DNA from: JAVBKX01 sp031553835
GTDB taxonomy: Bacteria > Bacteroidota > Bacteroidia > Bacteroidales > Azobacteroidaceae
NCBI GenBank assembly: GCA_031553835.1
Contig: JAVBKX010000016.1
Location: 62,001-126,000, forward strand
Length of the DNA stretch: 64,000 nt
Direction: 5' to 3'
Shown: positions 28,071 to 35,874 of the stretch, one piece after another
How the letters are laid out: the number at the start of each line of letters is the position of its first letter
Position numbering within the stretch: position 1 is the first letter of the stretch
Notes under the pieces: model-generated
Told to the model about the DNA's origin: nothing
Databases searched by the model: none
Seen by the model: only the letters and a program-made list of their open reading frames with translations
Translations under genes and position numbers: made by a program

Positions 28071-30683
28071 ATGACTTCTAAAGAAATCCGCCAATCGTTC
28101 AAAGATTTTTTCGAATCGAAAACTCATAAAATTGTTCCTTCCGCACCGATGGTTATCAAAGATGATCCTACTTTGATGTTTACCAATGCAGGAATGAACC
28201 AATTCAAAGATATTATATTGGGAAATGTTCCGATCAAATACCCGCGTATTGCCGACTCTCAAAAATGTCTTCGCGTAAGCGGAAAACACAATGACCTGGA
28301 GGAAGTGGGACATGATACTTATCATCACACCATGTTTGAAATGCTGGGCAACTGGTCGTTTGGCGATTATTTCAAAAAAGAAGCGATTGAATGGGCCTGG
28401 GAATATTTGACTGAAATATTGAAATTGGATCAAAACCGGTTGTATGTTACCGTTTTCGAAGGTAGTCCGCAAGAGGGATTGAGTCGTGACGACGAAGCCG
28501 CCGGTTATTGGGAAAAATATTTGCCGAAAGACTGTATTATCAACGGAAACAAAAAAGATAATTTTTGGGAAATGGGTGATACCGGGCCGTGCGGACCTTG
28601 TTCGGAAATTCATGTCGATTTGCGGACGGAAGGAGAACGTGCTAAAGTGGCAGGAGTTTCACTTGTGAATCACGATCACCCGCAAGTGATTGAAATCTGG
28701 AATTTGGTTTTCATGCAATTCAATCGCAAAGCCGACGGTTCGCTCGAAAGTCTTCCCGCCAGGGTTATTGATACCGGCATGGGATTCGAACGTTTGTGTA
28801 TGGCTATTCAGGGAAAAACATCGAATTATGATACCGATGTTTTCCAGCCGATTATCCGGGCTATCGGAAAAATTACGGACACTGTTTACGGGCAGGATGC
28901 GAAGAAAGATATTGCCATGCGTGTGATTGCCGACCATATTCGTACTATTTCTTTTTCTATTACCGATGGACAATTGCCTTCGAATGCTAAAGCCGGTTAT
29001 GTGATTCGCCGTATCCTTCGTCGCGCCGTCCGTTATGGATATACTTTCCTCAACCAAAAGCAGGCATTCATGTATAAATTGCTCCCGGCCTTGATCGATA
29101 CGATGGGAGATGCTTATCCCGAATTGATTGTGCAACAGACATTGATCGAAAAAGTGATTAAAGAAGAAGAAGATTCTTTCCTTCGTACATTGGAAACAGG
29201 AATCAAGTTGTTGGATAAAGCAATGGAAGAAACAAAAAGCCAGGGCAGGAATATTATTGATGGAGCCAATGCTTTTACTTTATATGACACTTATGGATTT
29301 CCGCTTGATTTGACAGAATTGATTCTGCGTGAACATAATATGGAAGTAGATAAAGCCGGCTTTGATTTGGAAATGCAAAAACAAAAAGACCGCGCCCGCA
29401 ATGCTGCTGCTGTTGAAACCGGAGATTGGGTCACTGTCTGTGAAGGTGAACCTGAATTTGTCGGTTACGACATGACCGAATGTGAAGCTCAAATTCTTCG
29501 TTACCGGAAAGTCAAACAAAAAAATCAGGAATTTTATCAAATCGTTCTTGATCGTACGCCGTTTTATGCCGAAATGGGAGGACAGGTCGGCGACTGCGGT
29601 TTCCTGAAAAGTGAAAAAAATATAGTAGTCGAAATTTTTGATACAAAAAGGGAAAATAACCTGGCTGTTCATTTGACAAAAACATTGCCTGCAGACGTTA
29701 CAGAAGTATTTGTAGCACAGGTTAATGAAGAAAAACGTCGTGCTACGGAATGCAACCACACAGCCACACACTTATTGCACGAAGCATTGCGTGAAGTGCT
29801 GGGGGCTCATGTGGAACAAAAAGGTTCGTATGTATCGCCAGATTCGTTGCGTTTCGACTTTTCTCATTTTCAGAAAATTACGGAAGATGAATTGCGTGCA
29901 GTGGAAAAAATCGTAACGGCTAAAATCCGCGAAAATATTTCACTGGACGAATATCGGCATGTTCCGATTGCGGAAGCAAAAGCAATGGGAGCAATGGCTC
30001 TTTTCGGAGAAAAATACGGAGATGATGTGCGGGTGGTTCGTTTCGGTTCGTCCGTTGAGCTTTGCGGAGGAACGCATATTTCATCGACAGGATGCATCGG
30101 TAGCTTCCGTATTGTCGGAGAAAGTTCGATTGCAGCGGGTATTCGCCGTATTGAAGCCATTACAGCCGAAGGTTGTGAAAAATTCTTTTATGCTCAGCAG
30201 GATCTGATTCGGGATGTGCGCGCGATGTTCAACAATACTCCGAATTTAATGCAGGCGTTGCAAAAATTTATTGAAGAAAATGCCGAATTGAAGAAACAGG
30301 CAGATGAGTTTTTGAAAGAAAAAACAATCCTGTTGAAAAAATCAATCATAGAAAACCGGAAAGAAATCAACGGAGTTACCGTGTTTGTTGTCAGAGGATT
30401 TTTTCCGGCTGAAGTGATCAAAGATCTTGCTTTTCAGTTGCGCGGGGAATTTTCTTCAAAAATGTATTTTGTTGCGGCAACCGCCAGCGAAGGTAAACCG
30501 ATGTTGACGGTAATGATCAGCGATGACTTGGTTGCTCAGGGTATGAATGCCGGACAAATTGTGCGCGAAGCGGCGAAGAAAATACAAGGCGGAGGCGGTG
30601 GACAACCTCATTTTGCGACTGCAGGAGGAAAAGATATTGAGGGATTGACTGCGGCATTGGACGAGATGGTGGCTGTAGTCTAA
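28071..30683 (+). CDS. alaS: Alanyl-tRNA synthetase
   Basis: 870 residues, full length for AlaRS, which charges tRNA-Ala. The class II catalytic domain opens with IRQSFKDFFESKTHKIVPSA, with MFTNAGMNQFKDI (motif 1 region) and GDTGPCGPCSEIH. The editing domain carries HTATHLLHEAL and CGGTHISSTGCI, the zinc-binding HxxxH and CxxxH motifs that clear Ser and Gly mischarging, and the C-Ala/oligomerisation domain ends with the glycine-rich GGGGGQPHFATAGG. The gene is divergent from the M23 peptidase. Confidence 0.98.
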   Translation: MTSKEIRQSFKDFFESKTHKIVPSAPMVIKDDPTLMFTNAGMNQFKDIILGNVPIKYPRIADSQKCLRVSGKHNDLEEVGHDTYHHTMFEMLGNWSFGDYFKKEAIEWAWEYLTEILKLDQNRLYVTVFEGSPQEGLSRDDEAAGYWEKYLPKDCIINGNKKDNFWEMGDTGPCGPCSEIHVDLRTEGERAKVAGVSLVNHDHPQVIEIWNLVFMQFNRKADGSLESLPARVIDTGMGFERLCMAIQGKTSNYDTDVFQPIIRAIGKITDTVYGQDAKKDIAMRVIADHIRTISFSITDGQLPSNAKAGYVIRRILRRAVRYGYTFLNQKQAFMYKLLPALIDTMGDAYPELIVQQTLIEKVIKEEEDSFLRTLETGIKLLDKAMEETKSQGRNIIDGANAFTLYDTYGFPLDLTELILREHNMEVDKAGFDLEMQKQKDRARNAAAVETGDWVTVCEGEPEFVGYDMTECEAQILRYRKVKQKNQEFYQIVLDRTPFYAEMGGQVGDCGFLKSEKNIVVEIFDTKRENNLAVHLTKTLPADVTEVFVAQVNEEKRRATECNHTATHLLHEALREVLGAHVEQKGSYVSPDSLRFDFSHFQKITEDELRAVEKIVTAKIRENISLDEYRHVPIAEAKAMGAMALFGEKYGDDVRVVRFGSSVELCGGTHISSTGCIGSFRIVGESSIAAGIRRIEAITAEGCEKFFYAQQDLIRDVRAMFNNTPNLMQALQKFIEENAELKKQADEFLKEKTILLKKSIIENRKEINGVTVFVVRGFFPAEVIKDLAFQLRGEFSSKMYFVAATASEGKPMLTVMISDDLVAQGMNAGQIVREAAKKIQGGGGGQPHFATAGGKDIEGLTAALDEMVAVV

Positions 30684-30715
30684 TTTTTCTAAAATCAGTA
30701 TATTACATAATATTT

Positions 30716-30755
30716 AATTACAAAAAGTTGCACAATTGTGCAACTTTTTGTAATT
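30716..30755. promoter_or_regulatory. 40-bp perfect palindrome, predicted toxin-antitoxin operator
   Basis: The sequence from 30716 to 30755 equals its own reverse complement; the half-site is AATTACAAAAAGTTGCACAA. A perfect -7 element TAATTTTG lies at 30751-30758, with TTG at 30728-30730 exactly 20 bp upstream. The palindrome therefore covers the whole promoter and ends 15 bp before the toxin ATG at 30771. This is the geometry of an autorepressed toxin-antitoxin operon. It might also act as a terminator hairpin for alaS. Confidence 0.8.
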
Positions 30756-30770
30756 TTGCCAAACTTAACT

Positions 30771-31115
30771 ATGGAAAGAATTGTTTTGTTGACGGATGTT
30801 TTTATGAATTTTTATCATTCATTGAATCCCAGAGCTAAAAAGAAAGTGAAATATATTCTTGAAGTGATGGGAATTGAAAAAAATGTAAGCGCTAAGCTCG
30901 TTAAGAAATTAGTTAATACAGAGTTCTATGAAATGAGAGTTTCGACTGAAAATGAATATCGAACAATTATCTTCACAATGGATGCTGATAATTTTGCTGA
31001 AGCAACACAAATTTTATTGTTGAATGGGTTTATGAAAAAATCTACAAATGATTATTCAAGTCAAATTAGAAAGGCACGAGAGATATTGGAGAAAGAACTA
31101 TATGGAAAAGATTGA
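30771..31115 (+). CDS. RelE/HigB-like type II toxin (Gp49 family)
   Basis: 114 residues of the phage-derived Gp49-like/HigB group, ribosome-associated mRNA endonucleases. Visible features are the helical N-terminus (NPRAKKKVKYILEVM), the strand FYEMRVSTENEYRTIIFTMD and the typical close ILLLNGFMKKS followed by a basic C-terminal helix. The ATG at 30771 is chosen because it lies just after the promoter palindrome; the longer reading frame would begin inside the operator. Toxin-first gene order and a 14-bp overlap with the antitoxin gene match HigBA-type systems. Confidence 0.87.
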   Translation: MERIVLLTDVFMNFYHSLNPRAKKKVKYILEVMGIEKNVSAKLVKKLVNTEFYEMRVSTENEYRTIIFTMDADNFAEATQILLLNGFMKKSTNDYSSQIRKAREILEKELYGKD

Positions 31116-31437
31116 TAGAACAAAAATAAATTGGGAAAAAATACGCAAACTTCCAACCTCTAACGATTTATTAGATAAAGAATATGGAGTTAGAGGTACA
31201 AAATCCCGGGAGAAATTTGCAAAAGAAGCCAGGGCTTACTACTACGGCCAAATCATTGAAGACGAACGCCGCAAAGCTAAATTGACCCAGGAACAATTGG
31301 CTGAAAAAATCGGAGCCAATAAATCCTATATTTCCCGCCTGGAATCGGGAAAAACGGAACCCAAAGTCTCGACATTTTACAAAATCATGGCCGCTTTGGG
31401 ATTGACCATCGAAATCAAACATATTAAAACTATATGA
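31102..31437 (+). CDS. HigA-like antitoxin with XRE-family HTH
   Basis: 111 residues. The N-terminal half (about residues 1-45) is the probable toxin-binding part. The C-terminal HTH (about residues 55-105) has the Cro/CI pattern KLTQEQLAEKIGANKSYISRLE followed by SGKTEPKVSTFYKIMAALGL. It would neutralise the upstream toxin and bind the 40-bp palindrome. The ATG at 31102 lies inside the toxin gene. Its stop overlaps the rhomboid start as ATGA, so three genes are chained. Confidence 0.88.
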   Translation: MEKIDRTKINWEKIRKLPTSNDLLDKEYGVRGTKSREKFAKEARAYYYGQIIEDERRKAKLTQEQLAEKIGANKSYISRLESGKTEPKVSTFYKIMAALGLTIEIKHIKTI

Positions 31438-32045
31438 TACCTGTTTCTCCAGCAACGTTGATAGCCGTAGTGACTATTGTAATCAGTATCCTTGCTTTTG
31501 GCAACAGGAAACTATTGGAAACTTTTATTCTGTCGCCTTATGCAGTCGTTCACAACAAACAATGGTGGAGAATGATTTCCCATGCATTTGTCCATGCCGA
31601 TTGGATGCATTTGCTTTTCAATATGATCGCGTTGTGGTCGTTTGGTGAATTCTTATACCGAGCAATCGCTTTCACTCCCGCGCATTTTTATTTGATGTAT
31701 TTGGGCGCGGTAGTATTTGCCTCTATTCCTGATTTAATTAAACATCGGGATAATCCCGATTATTTGAGTTTAGGCGCATCGGGAGGTGTGTCGGCGATCA
31801 TTTTTTCTTCTATTTTACTTAATCCGTGGGGTTTGATTTATTTTTATGTCATTCCTTGTCCGGGTATCGTATTTGGTGTATTATACTTAATTTATTCAGC
31901 GTATCAATCCAAAAGAGGGAGTGGTGACCGGATTAATCATACGGCGCATTTCTACGGATCTTTGTATGGTTTGATTTATCCGATATTGATGGAACCATCT
32001 ATATTGATGTATTTTATTGAGCAGTTGATGCATCCGAGATTTTGA
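31434..32045 (+). CDS. Rhomboid family intramembrane serine protease
   Basis: 203 residues, six hydrophobic segments. The catalytic Ser is in LSLGASGGVSAI (GxSG) and the catalytic His in NHTAHFYGSLYG; HADWMHLLFNMIALW supplies the conserved His/Asn region. Rhomboids cut transmembrane helices of membrane-bound substrates. The substrate here is unknown. The ATG overlaps the antitoxin stop codon by 4 bp (ATGA), so translation is probably coupled to the toxin-antitoxin mRNA unless an internal promoter exists. Confidence 0.93.
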   Translation: MIPVSPATLIAVVTIVISILAFGNRKLLETFILSPYAVVHNKQWWRMISHAFVHADWMHLLFNMIALWSFGEFLYRAIAFTPAHFYLMYLGAVVFASIPDLIKHRDNPDYLSLGASGGVSAIIFSSILLNPWGLIYFYVIPCPGIVFGVLYLIYSAYQSKRGSGDRINHTAHFYGSLYGLIYPILMEPSILMYFIEQLMHPRF

Positions 32046-32129
32046 AATGAAGATAATCTTGCTGCAAAACGAAGCAGTTTAGTGAAAATCAAGAAGGATG
32101 ATTATGACAATGTGCATTAGAATTCTTTA

Positions 32130-32137
32130 TATCTTTG
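32130..32137 (+). promoter_or_regulatory. Predicted -7 element for the phospholipid cassette
   Basis: TATCTTTG matches TAnnTTTG exactly, 18 bp upstream of the YnbA-like ATG. No convincing -33. Confidence 0.45.
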
Positions 32138-32155
32138 CGCCAAAATCTTGCATTC

Positions 32156-32752
32156 ATGATTTCTGTTTATAATATTAAGCCAAAATTTCAGGCATTTTTG
32201 CGGCCTGTATTACACGCACTTCATAAAGCCGGAATTACGGCTAATCAAATTACCTGGTCGTCTCTAATATTATCATTGGTTATTGGCGCATGTTTCTATT
32301 TTGCTGATTTATATCATTGGCTTTTTTTGGCGTTACCTGCCGGATTATTTATCCGGATGGCATTGAATGCACTGGATGGAATGATGGCGCGTACTTATAA
32401 CCAACAAAGTAAAAAAGGAGAGGTGTTGAATGAAATCGGTGATGTGGTTTCTGATCTTTTTATTTATTTTCCGTTGTTAAAATTTGAGCCTCAAAGTTTA
32501 TATTTAGTGGTGCTTTTTATTTGCCTGAGCGTTGTGAATGAGTATGCCGGTATATTGGCCAAAGCAGTTTCAGGTCAGCGTCGTTATGACGGGCCGATGG
32601 GCAAAAGTGACCGGGCTTTTGTGATGGGCGTTTATGGTTTATTGTGTTTTTTTAATGTGGATATTAGTTCATTATCTGATATAATTTTTGGAGTGTTGGT
32701 TGCTTTACTCGGGTTGAGTACATGGATACGGATTCGGAAAACGTTACATTGA
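32156..32752 (+). CDS. CDP-alcohol phosphatidyltransferase family protein, YnbA-like
   Basis: 198 residues with about six membrane helices. The family signature D-G-x2-A-R-x8-G-x3-D-x3-D reads DGMMARTYNQQSKKGEVLNEIGD in two overlapping parts here: Asp74, Gly75, Ala78, Arg79, Gly88, then Asn92 where Asp is usual, and Asp96. By my recollection the poorly characterised E. coli YnbA group has the same Asn and a similar opening (xYxIKPxFQxxLRP), so this is called YnbA-like. It should transfer a phosphatidyl group from CDP-diacylglycerol, or a related CDP-alcohol, to an unknown acceptor. The ATG at 32156 is preferred to one seven codons upstream. Confidence 0.85.
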   Translation: MISVYNIKPKFQAFLRPVLHALHKAGITANQITWSSLILSLVIGACFYFADLYHWLFLALPAGLFIRMALNALDGMMARTYNQQSKKGEVLNEIGDVVSDLFIYFPLLKFEPQSLYLVVLFICLSVVNEYAGILAKAVSGQRRYDGPMGKSDRAFVMGVYGLLCFFNVDISSLSDIIFGVLVALLGLSTWIRIRKTLH

Positions 32753-32765
32753 ACAATTTTGCTTT

Positions 32766-33719
32766 ATGGAAACAATTTTCAGACTAAATTTTTTTGAAAA
32801 CACAGACCTGCTGTTTGTTGTCGGGTTGATTTTTGCCATTCTTACAGTGGCTTCATTGCTTTTTTGTATTATTGGACAGATTCGTCCCGGCGCCAATTTA
32901 AAAGAATTGAAAGCCCGTACAAAATCGTGGTGGTTTATGGCTGCGATTTTTATTGCTGCCACGATATTCAATACTAAAATTTCTTACATTGCGATTGCCT
33001 TTTTATCATTTGTCGCTTTTCGCGAATTTTATTCCATGCTGGGTTTCCGGCAATCTGACCGGCGGGCGATTTTTTGGGCGTTTTTGTCTATTCCCATCCA
33101 ATATTATTTGGCTTATATTGGGTGGTATGGCGCTTTTATCATTTTTATTCCGGTGGTCATGTTTTTAATATTGCCTTTGCGATTGGTGTTGAAAGGCGAT
33201 ACGAACGGAATAATCAAATCGATGGCCAGTTTGCAATGGATTTTGATGTTGACCGTTTTTGGGATTAGTCACATGGCCTATTTGTTGTCTCTTCCTGAAT
33301 TAGACGGTTTTGATGCCGGGGGACGAGGCTTGCTTTTATTCCTTGTCTTTTTGACGGAAATCAACGATGTCATGCAATTTACTTGGGGTAAACTGTTGGG
33401 TAAACATAAAATTATTCCTAAAGTGAGCCCGAATAAAACGTGGGAAGGATTTATAGGAGGTGTCATTTCAATCACTGCGATCGGATATTTCCTTTCATTT
33501 ATTACACCATTTAATACCGTGCAGGCATTGGCGCTTAGCTTTACTATCGGAGTTGCCGGTTTTATCGGCGATGTTGTAATGTCTTCTGTTAAACGGGATG
33601 TCGGAGTGAAAGATACAGGGAATGCAATACCCGGACACGGTGGAATTTTAGACAGGATTGATTCCTTATCTTATACGGCTCCTGCGTTTTTTCATTTAGT
33701 TTATTATATGTTTTATTGA
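32766..33719 (+). CDS. Phosphatidate cytidylyltransferase family protein, CdsA/YnbB-like
   Basis: 317 residues with about eight membrane segments. The CdsA signature is complete near the C-terminus: SSVKRDVGVKD followed by IPGHGGILDRIDS. The enzyme would make CDP-diacylglycerol from phosphatidic acid and CTP. The internal block TEINDVMQFTWGKLLGKHK and SPNKTWEGFIGG are also typical. It is 13 bp after the YnbA-like gene, and the stop overlaps the acyltransferase start (TGATG). Pairing with a YnbA-like enzyme suggests a dedicated route rather than the housekeeping cdsA, which I cannot confirm from this window. Confidence 0.9.
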   Translation: METIFRLNFFENTDLLFVVGLIFAILTVASLLFCIIGQIRPGANLKELKARTKSWWFMAAIFIAATIFNTKISYIAIAFLSFVAFREFYSMLGFRQSDRRAIFWAFLSIPIQYYLAYIGWYGAFIIFIPVVMFLILPLRLVLKGDTNGIIKSMASLQWILMLTVFGISHMAYLLSLPELDGFDAGGRGLLLFLVFLTEINDVMQFTWGKLLGKHKIIPKVSPNKTWEGFIGGVISITAIGYFLSFITPFNTVQALALSFTIGVAGFIGDVVMSSVKRDVGVKDTGNAIPGHGGILDRIDSLSYTAPAFFHLVYYMFY

Positions 33720-34342
33720 TGCAAGTTTATATCCTGCGCCTGATTTATAGCGTGTTTATGCGGTGGGCGCTGAAGTTGTTTATCGGCGTACAATTTGAAG
33801 ATGCATCTTTCTTGAAAAAAGAAAAGCAGTTTATTATTGTGTCTAATCATAATAGCCATTTGGATACCATGGCATTGATGGCAGCGGTTCCTTCTTCGCA
33901 AATTCAGCATGTGAAACCGGTGGCTGCTGCTGATTATTTTGGCAATACGCCGTTGAAAGCAAAGATGAGCAACTATTTCATCAATACATTATTGATTTCC
34001 AGAAGTGGAGGAACAGCTATCAAGCAAATGAAAAAGGCCTTGGATGATGGATACTCTTTGATTCTTTTTCCGGAAGGTACACGTGGTAATCCGGATGAAG
34101 AACAGGAATTGAAACCCGGCGTTGCGTTGCTATTGTCATTATGCCCTCATGTGAAATATGTGCCAGCCTATATGGTTGGAATGGGAAAAGCCATGCCGAA
34201 GGGGGATGGATTGATTGTTCCTTACGAATCCAATTTATATTTTGGAAAACCGGCTTTGGTACAATCTACAGATGTGAAGGAAATATTGAAACAGATAGAT
34301 CGCGATTTGCATGAGTTGAAGGCAAATCGTATTGAAAAATGA
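33719..34342 (+). CDS. PlsC-like 1-acyl-glycerol-3-phosphate acyltransferase
   Basis: 207 residues. The acyltransferase motifs are visible: SNHNSHLDTMAL (NHx4D, here with NHNSHLD) and LFPEGTRGNPDE (FPEGTR). A hydrophobic N-terminus would hold it at the inner membrane. It would acylate lysophosphatidic acid to phosphatidic acid, feeding the CdsA-like enzyme encoded immediately upstream. The ATG at 33719 overlaps the upstream stop as TGATG; a TTG one codon earlier is rejected. Confidence 0.9.
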   Translation: MQVYILRLIYSVFMRWALKLFIGVQFEDASFLKKEKQFIIVSNHNSHLDTMALMAAVPSSQIQHVKPVAAADYFGNTPLKAKMSNYFINTLLISRSGGTAIKQMKKALDDGYSLILFPEGTRGNPDEEQELKPGVALLLSLCPHVKYVPAYMVGMGKAMPKGDGLIVPYESNLYFGKPALVQSTDVKEILKQIDRDLHELKANRIEK

Positions 34343-34363
34343 AAAATCATAAAAAAGAAATAT

Positions 34364-34422
34364 AAAGCCACCAAGCCACCAGGTTTTAAATTAACTTTGT
34401 GGCTTTGTGTTTTTGTGTTGAA
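34364..34422. repeat. Hairpin repeat of the CTTTGTGnCTTTGTG type, overlapping the thyA promoter
   Basis: AAAGCCACCAAG near 34364 pairs almost perfectly with CTTTGTGGCTTT near 34395, followed by further TTTGTG units. The element includes TAACTTTG at 34392-34399, an exact -7 match 36 bp before the thyA ATG. It is related to the repeats at 14271 and 47737. Confidence 0.6.
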
Positions 34423-34434
34423 AATTATATAGAC

Positions 34435-35229
34435 ATGCGACAATATTTGGATTTGTTAGACAGGGTGCTTCGGGAAGGCGCCAGAAAAGAAGACCGTACA
34501 GGCACCGGCACGATCAGCGTGTTTGGGCATCAAATGCGTTTCAATATGGAAGATGGCTTTCCGGTGCTGACGACTAAAAAACTGCATTTGAAATCTATTA
34601 TCCATGAATTGCTTTGGTTTCTCAAAGGCGATACTAATATTCAGTATTTAACCGATAATGGTGTCCGTATCTGGAATGAATGGGCCGATGCTGATGGCGA
34701 TTTGGGACATATTTATGGTTATCAGTGGCGTTCGTGGCCCGACTACGAAGGAGGTCATATCGATCAAATAACGGAAGTGGTGAATACGCTCAAAAATAAT
34801 CCCGACTCTCGGCGAATTATTGTGAGTGCATGGAATGTGGGCGATATCAAAAATATGAATCTGCCTCCTTGCCATGCTTTTTTCCAGTTTTATGTGGCGG
34901 ATGGAAAATTGAGCCTGCAACTATATCAACGCAGTGCGGATATTTTTTTGGGAGTTCCGTTTAACATTGCTTCTTATGCCTTGTTATTATTGATGATGGC
35001 GCAAGTAACCGGCCTGAAACCCGGTGATTTTGTGCATACTTTTGGCGATGCGCATATTTACCTGAATCATTTGGAACAGGTGAAATTGCAACTCTCTCGC
35101 GAACCTTTAAAACTTCCGACCATGAGAATAAATCTGGAAGTAAAAGATATTTTTGGTTTCCAATTTGAAGATTTTACGTTGGAAAATTATGAAGCTCACC
35201 CTCATATTAAAGGAGAAGTTTCTGTTTAA
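34435..35229 (+). CDS. thyA: Thymidylate synthase
   Basis: 264 residues, the usual ThyA length. It methylates dUMP to dTMP with methylene-tetrahydrofolate, producing dihydrofolate. Family landmarks are REGARKEDRTGTGTIS, VRIWNEWAD, LPPCHAFFQFYV with the catalytic Cys, LQLYQRSADIFLGVPFNIAS and FGDAHIYLNHLEQ. The ATG at 34435 gives the standard MRQYLDLL start; an upstream in-frame ATG lies within the repeat. folA follows, which recycles the dihydrofolate made. Confidence 0.98.
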   Translation: MRQYLDLLDRVLREGARKEDRTGTGTISVFGHQMRFNMEDGFPVLTTKKLHLKSIIHELLWFLKGDTNIQYLTDNGVRIWNEWADADGDLGHIYGYQWRSWPDYEGGHIDQITEVVNTLKNNPDSRRIIVSAWNVGDIKNMNLPPCHAFFQFYVADGKLSLQLYQRSADIFLGVPFNIASYALLLLMMAQVTGLKPGDFVHTFGDAHIYLNHLEQVKLQLSREPLKLPTMRINLEVKDIFGFQFEDFTLENYEAHPHIKGEVSV

Positions 35230-35280
35230 TTGAGAATTGAGAGTGAATTCATTGATGAAAACTCTCCATTCTCCACTCTC
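35228..35280. repeat. AATTGAG heptamers and pyrimidine-rich hairpin in the folA leader
   Basis: Two AATTGAG units (35228-35234, 35235-35241) run into AATTGAGAGTGAA (35235-35247). GAGAGTG near 35239 can pair with CACTCTC near 35272. The same 13-mer in the form AATTAAGAGTGAA appears inverted at 45487-45499. Confidence 0.55.
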
Positions 35281-35292
35281 CACTCAAAAATT

Positions 35293-35787
35293 ATGATTAT
35301 CTCAATAATTGTTGCTGCCGGAATAAACAACGAAATAGGAAAGGGAAACGATCTTTTGTGGCGTTTGCCGGAAGATATGAAACGGTTTCGGGAAATGACT
35401 ACCGGACATGTTATCGTAATGGGACGTAAAACGTTTGATTCTTTGCCTAAAGGAGCATTGCCCCACCGAACCAATGTTGTGATTACCAGGGATAAGGATT
35501 TGCAAATAGAAAATTGCGTAGTGCTGCATTCCTTAGATGAAGTATTTGTCAAATTTCATCAGGAAGATGAGATTTTTATTATTGGTGGCGCTTCGATTTA
35601 CGAACAAACATTGCTTTTTGCTGATAAACTGTATTTGACTCGCGTACAGTCGGTATTTCCGGATGCTGATACTTTCTTCCCTGAAATTAATCCGGCAGAA
35701 TGGCAGGCGGTCGATAGGGATACACATCCTGCTGATGAAAAAAATCCTTATGCTTGTACTTTTTACGAATATAAGAGGAAGGTTTAG
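35293..35787 (+). CDS. folA: Dihydrofolate reductase
   Basis: 164 residues. It reduces dihydrofolate to tetrahydrofolate with NADPH. Recognisable blocks are IIVAAGINNEIGKGNDLLWRLPEDMKRF (split here: IIVAAGINNEIGKGN, LLWRLPEDMKRF), HVIVMGRKTFDSLP, and DEIFIIGGASIYEQTL, followed by the usual aromatic-rich C-terminal strands. The ATG at 35293 starts the family-typical MIISIIVA; a TTG upstream is rejected. It is 63 bp after thyA and convergent with the GH2 gene. Confidence 0.97.
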   Translation: MIISIIVAAGINNEIGKGNDLLWRLPEDMKRFREMTTGHVIVMGRKTFDSLPKGALPHRTNVVITRDKDLQIENCVVLHSLDEVFVKFHQEDEIFIIGGASIYEQTLLFADKLYLTRVQSVFPDADTFFPEINPAEWQAVDRDTHPADEKNPYACTFYEYKRKV

Positions 35788-35799
35788 GTTTTTTTAGGG

Positions 35800-35870
35800 A
35801 TTAGAGGGAGTTAGAAGAAGTTAGAGGAAGTGACAGGTTTTCCTCTAACTCCCTCTAACTTCATTTCCCT
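35800..35870. terminator. Bidirectional hairpin built from 10-bp repeats, between folA and GH2
   Basis: The left arm (about 35807-35829) and right arm (about 35840-35862) pair over 23 positions with three mismatches around a 10-base loop. The left arm itself consists of GAAGTTAGAG-type units with a 10-bp period, as in the alaS leader. It lies between two convergent stop codons, so a role in ending both transcripts is likely. Confidence 0.6.
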
Positions 35871-35874
35871 CCCT

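Noticed and set aside
28065..28613. 182-codon open frame antisense to alaS
   Set aside because: It lies wholly within the unmistakable alaS coding sequence, has no recognisable motif, and reads like a shadow frame rich in Phe and Ile.
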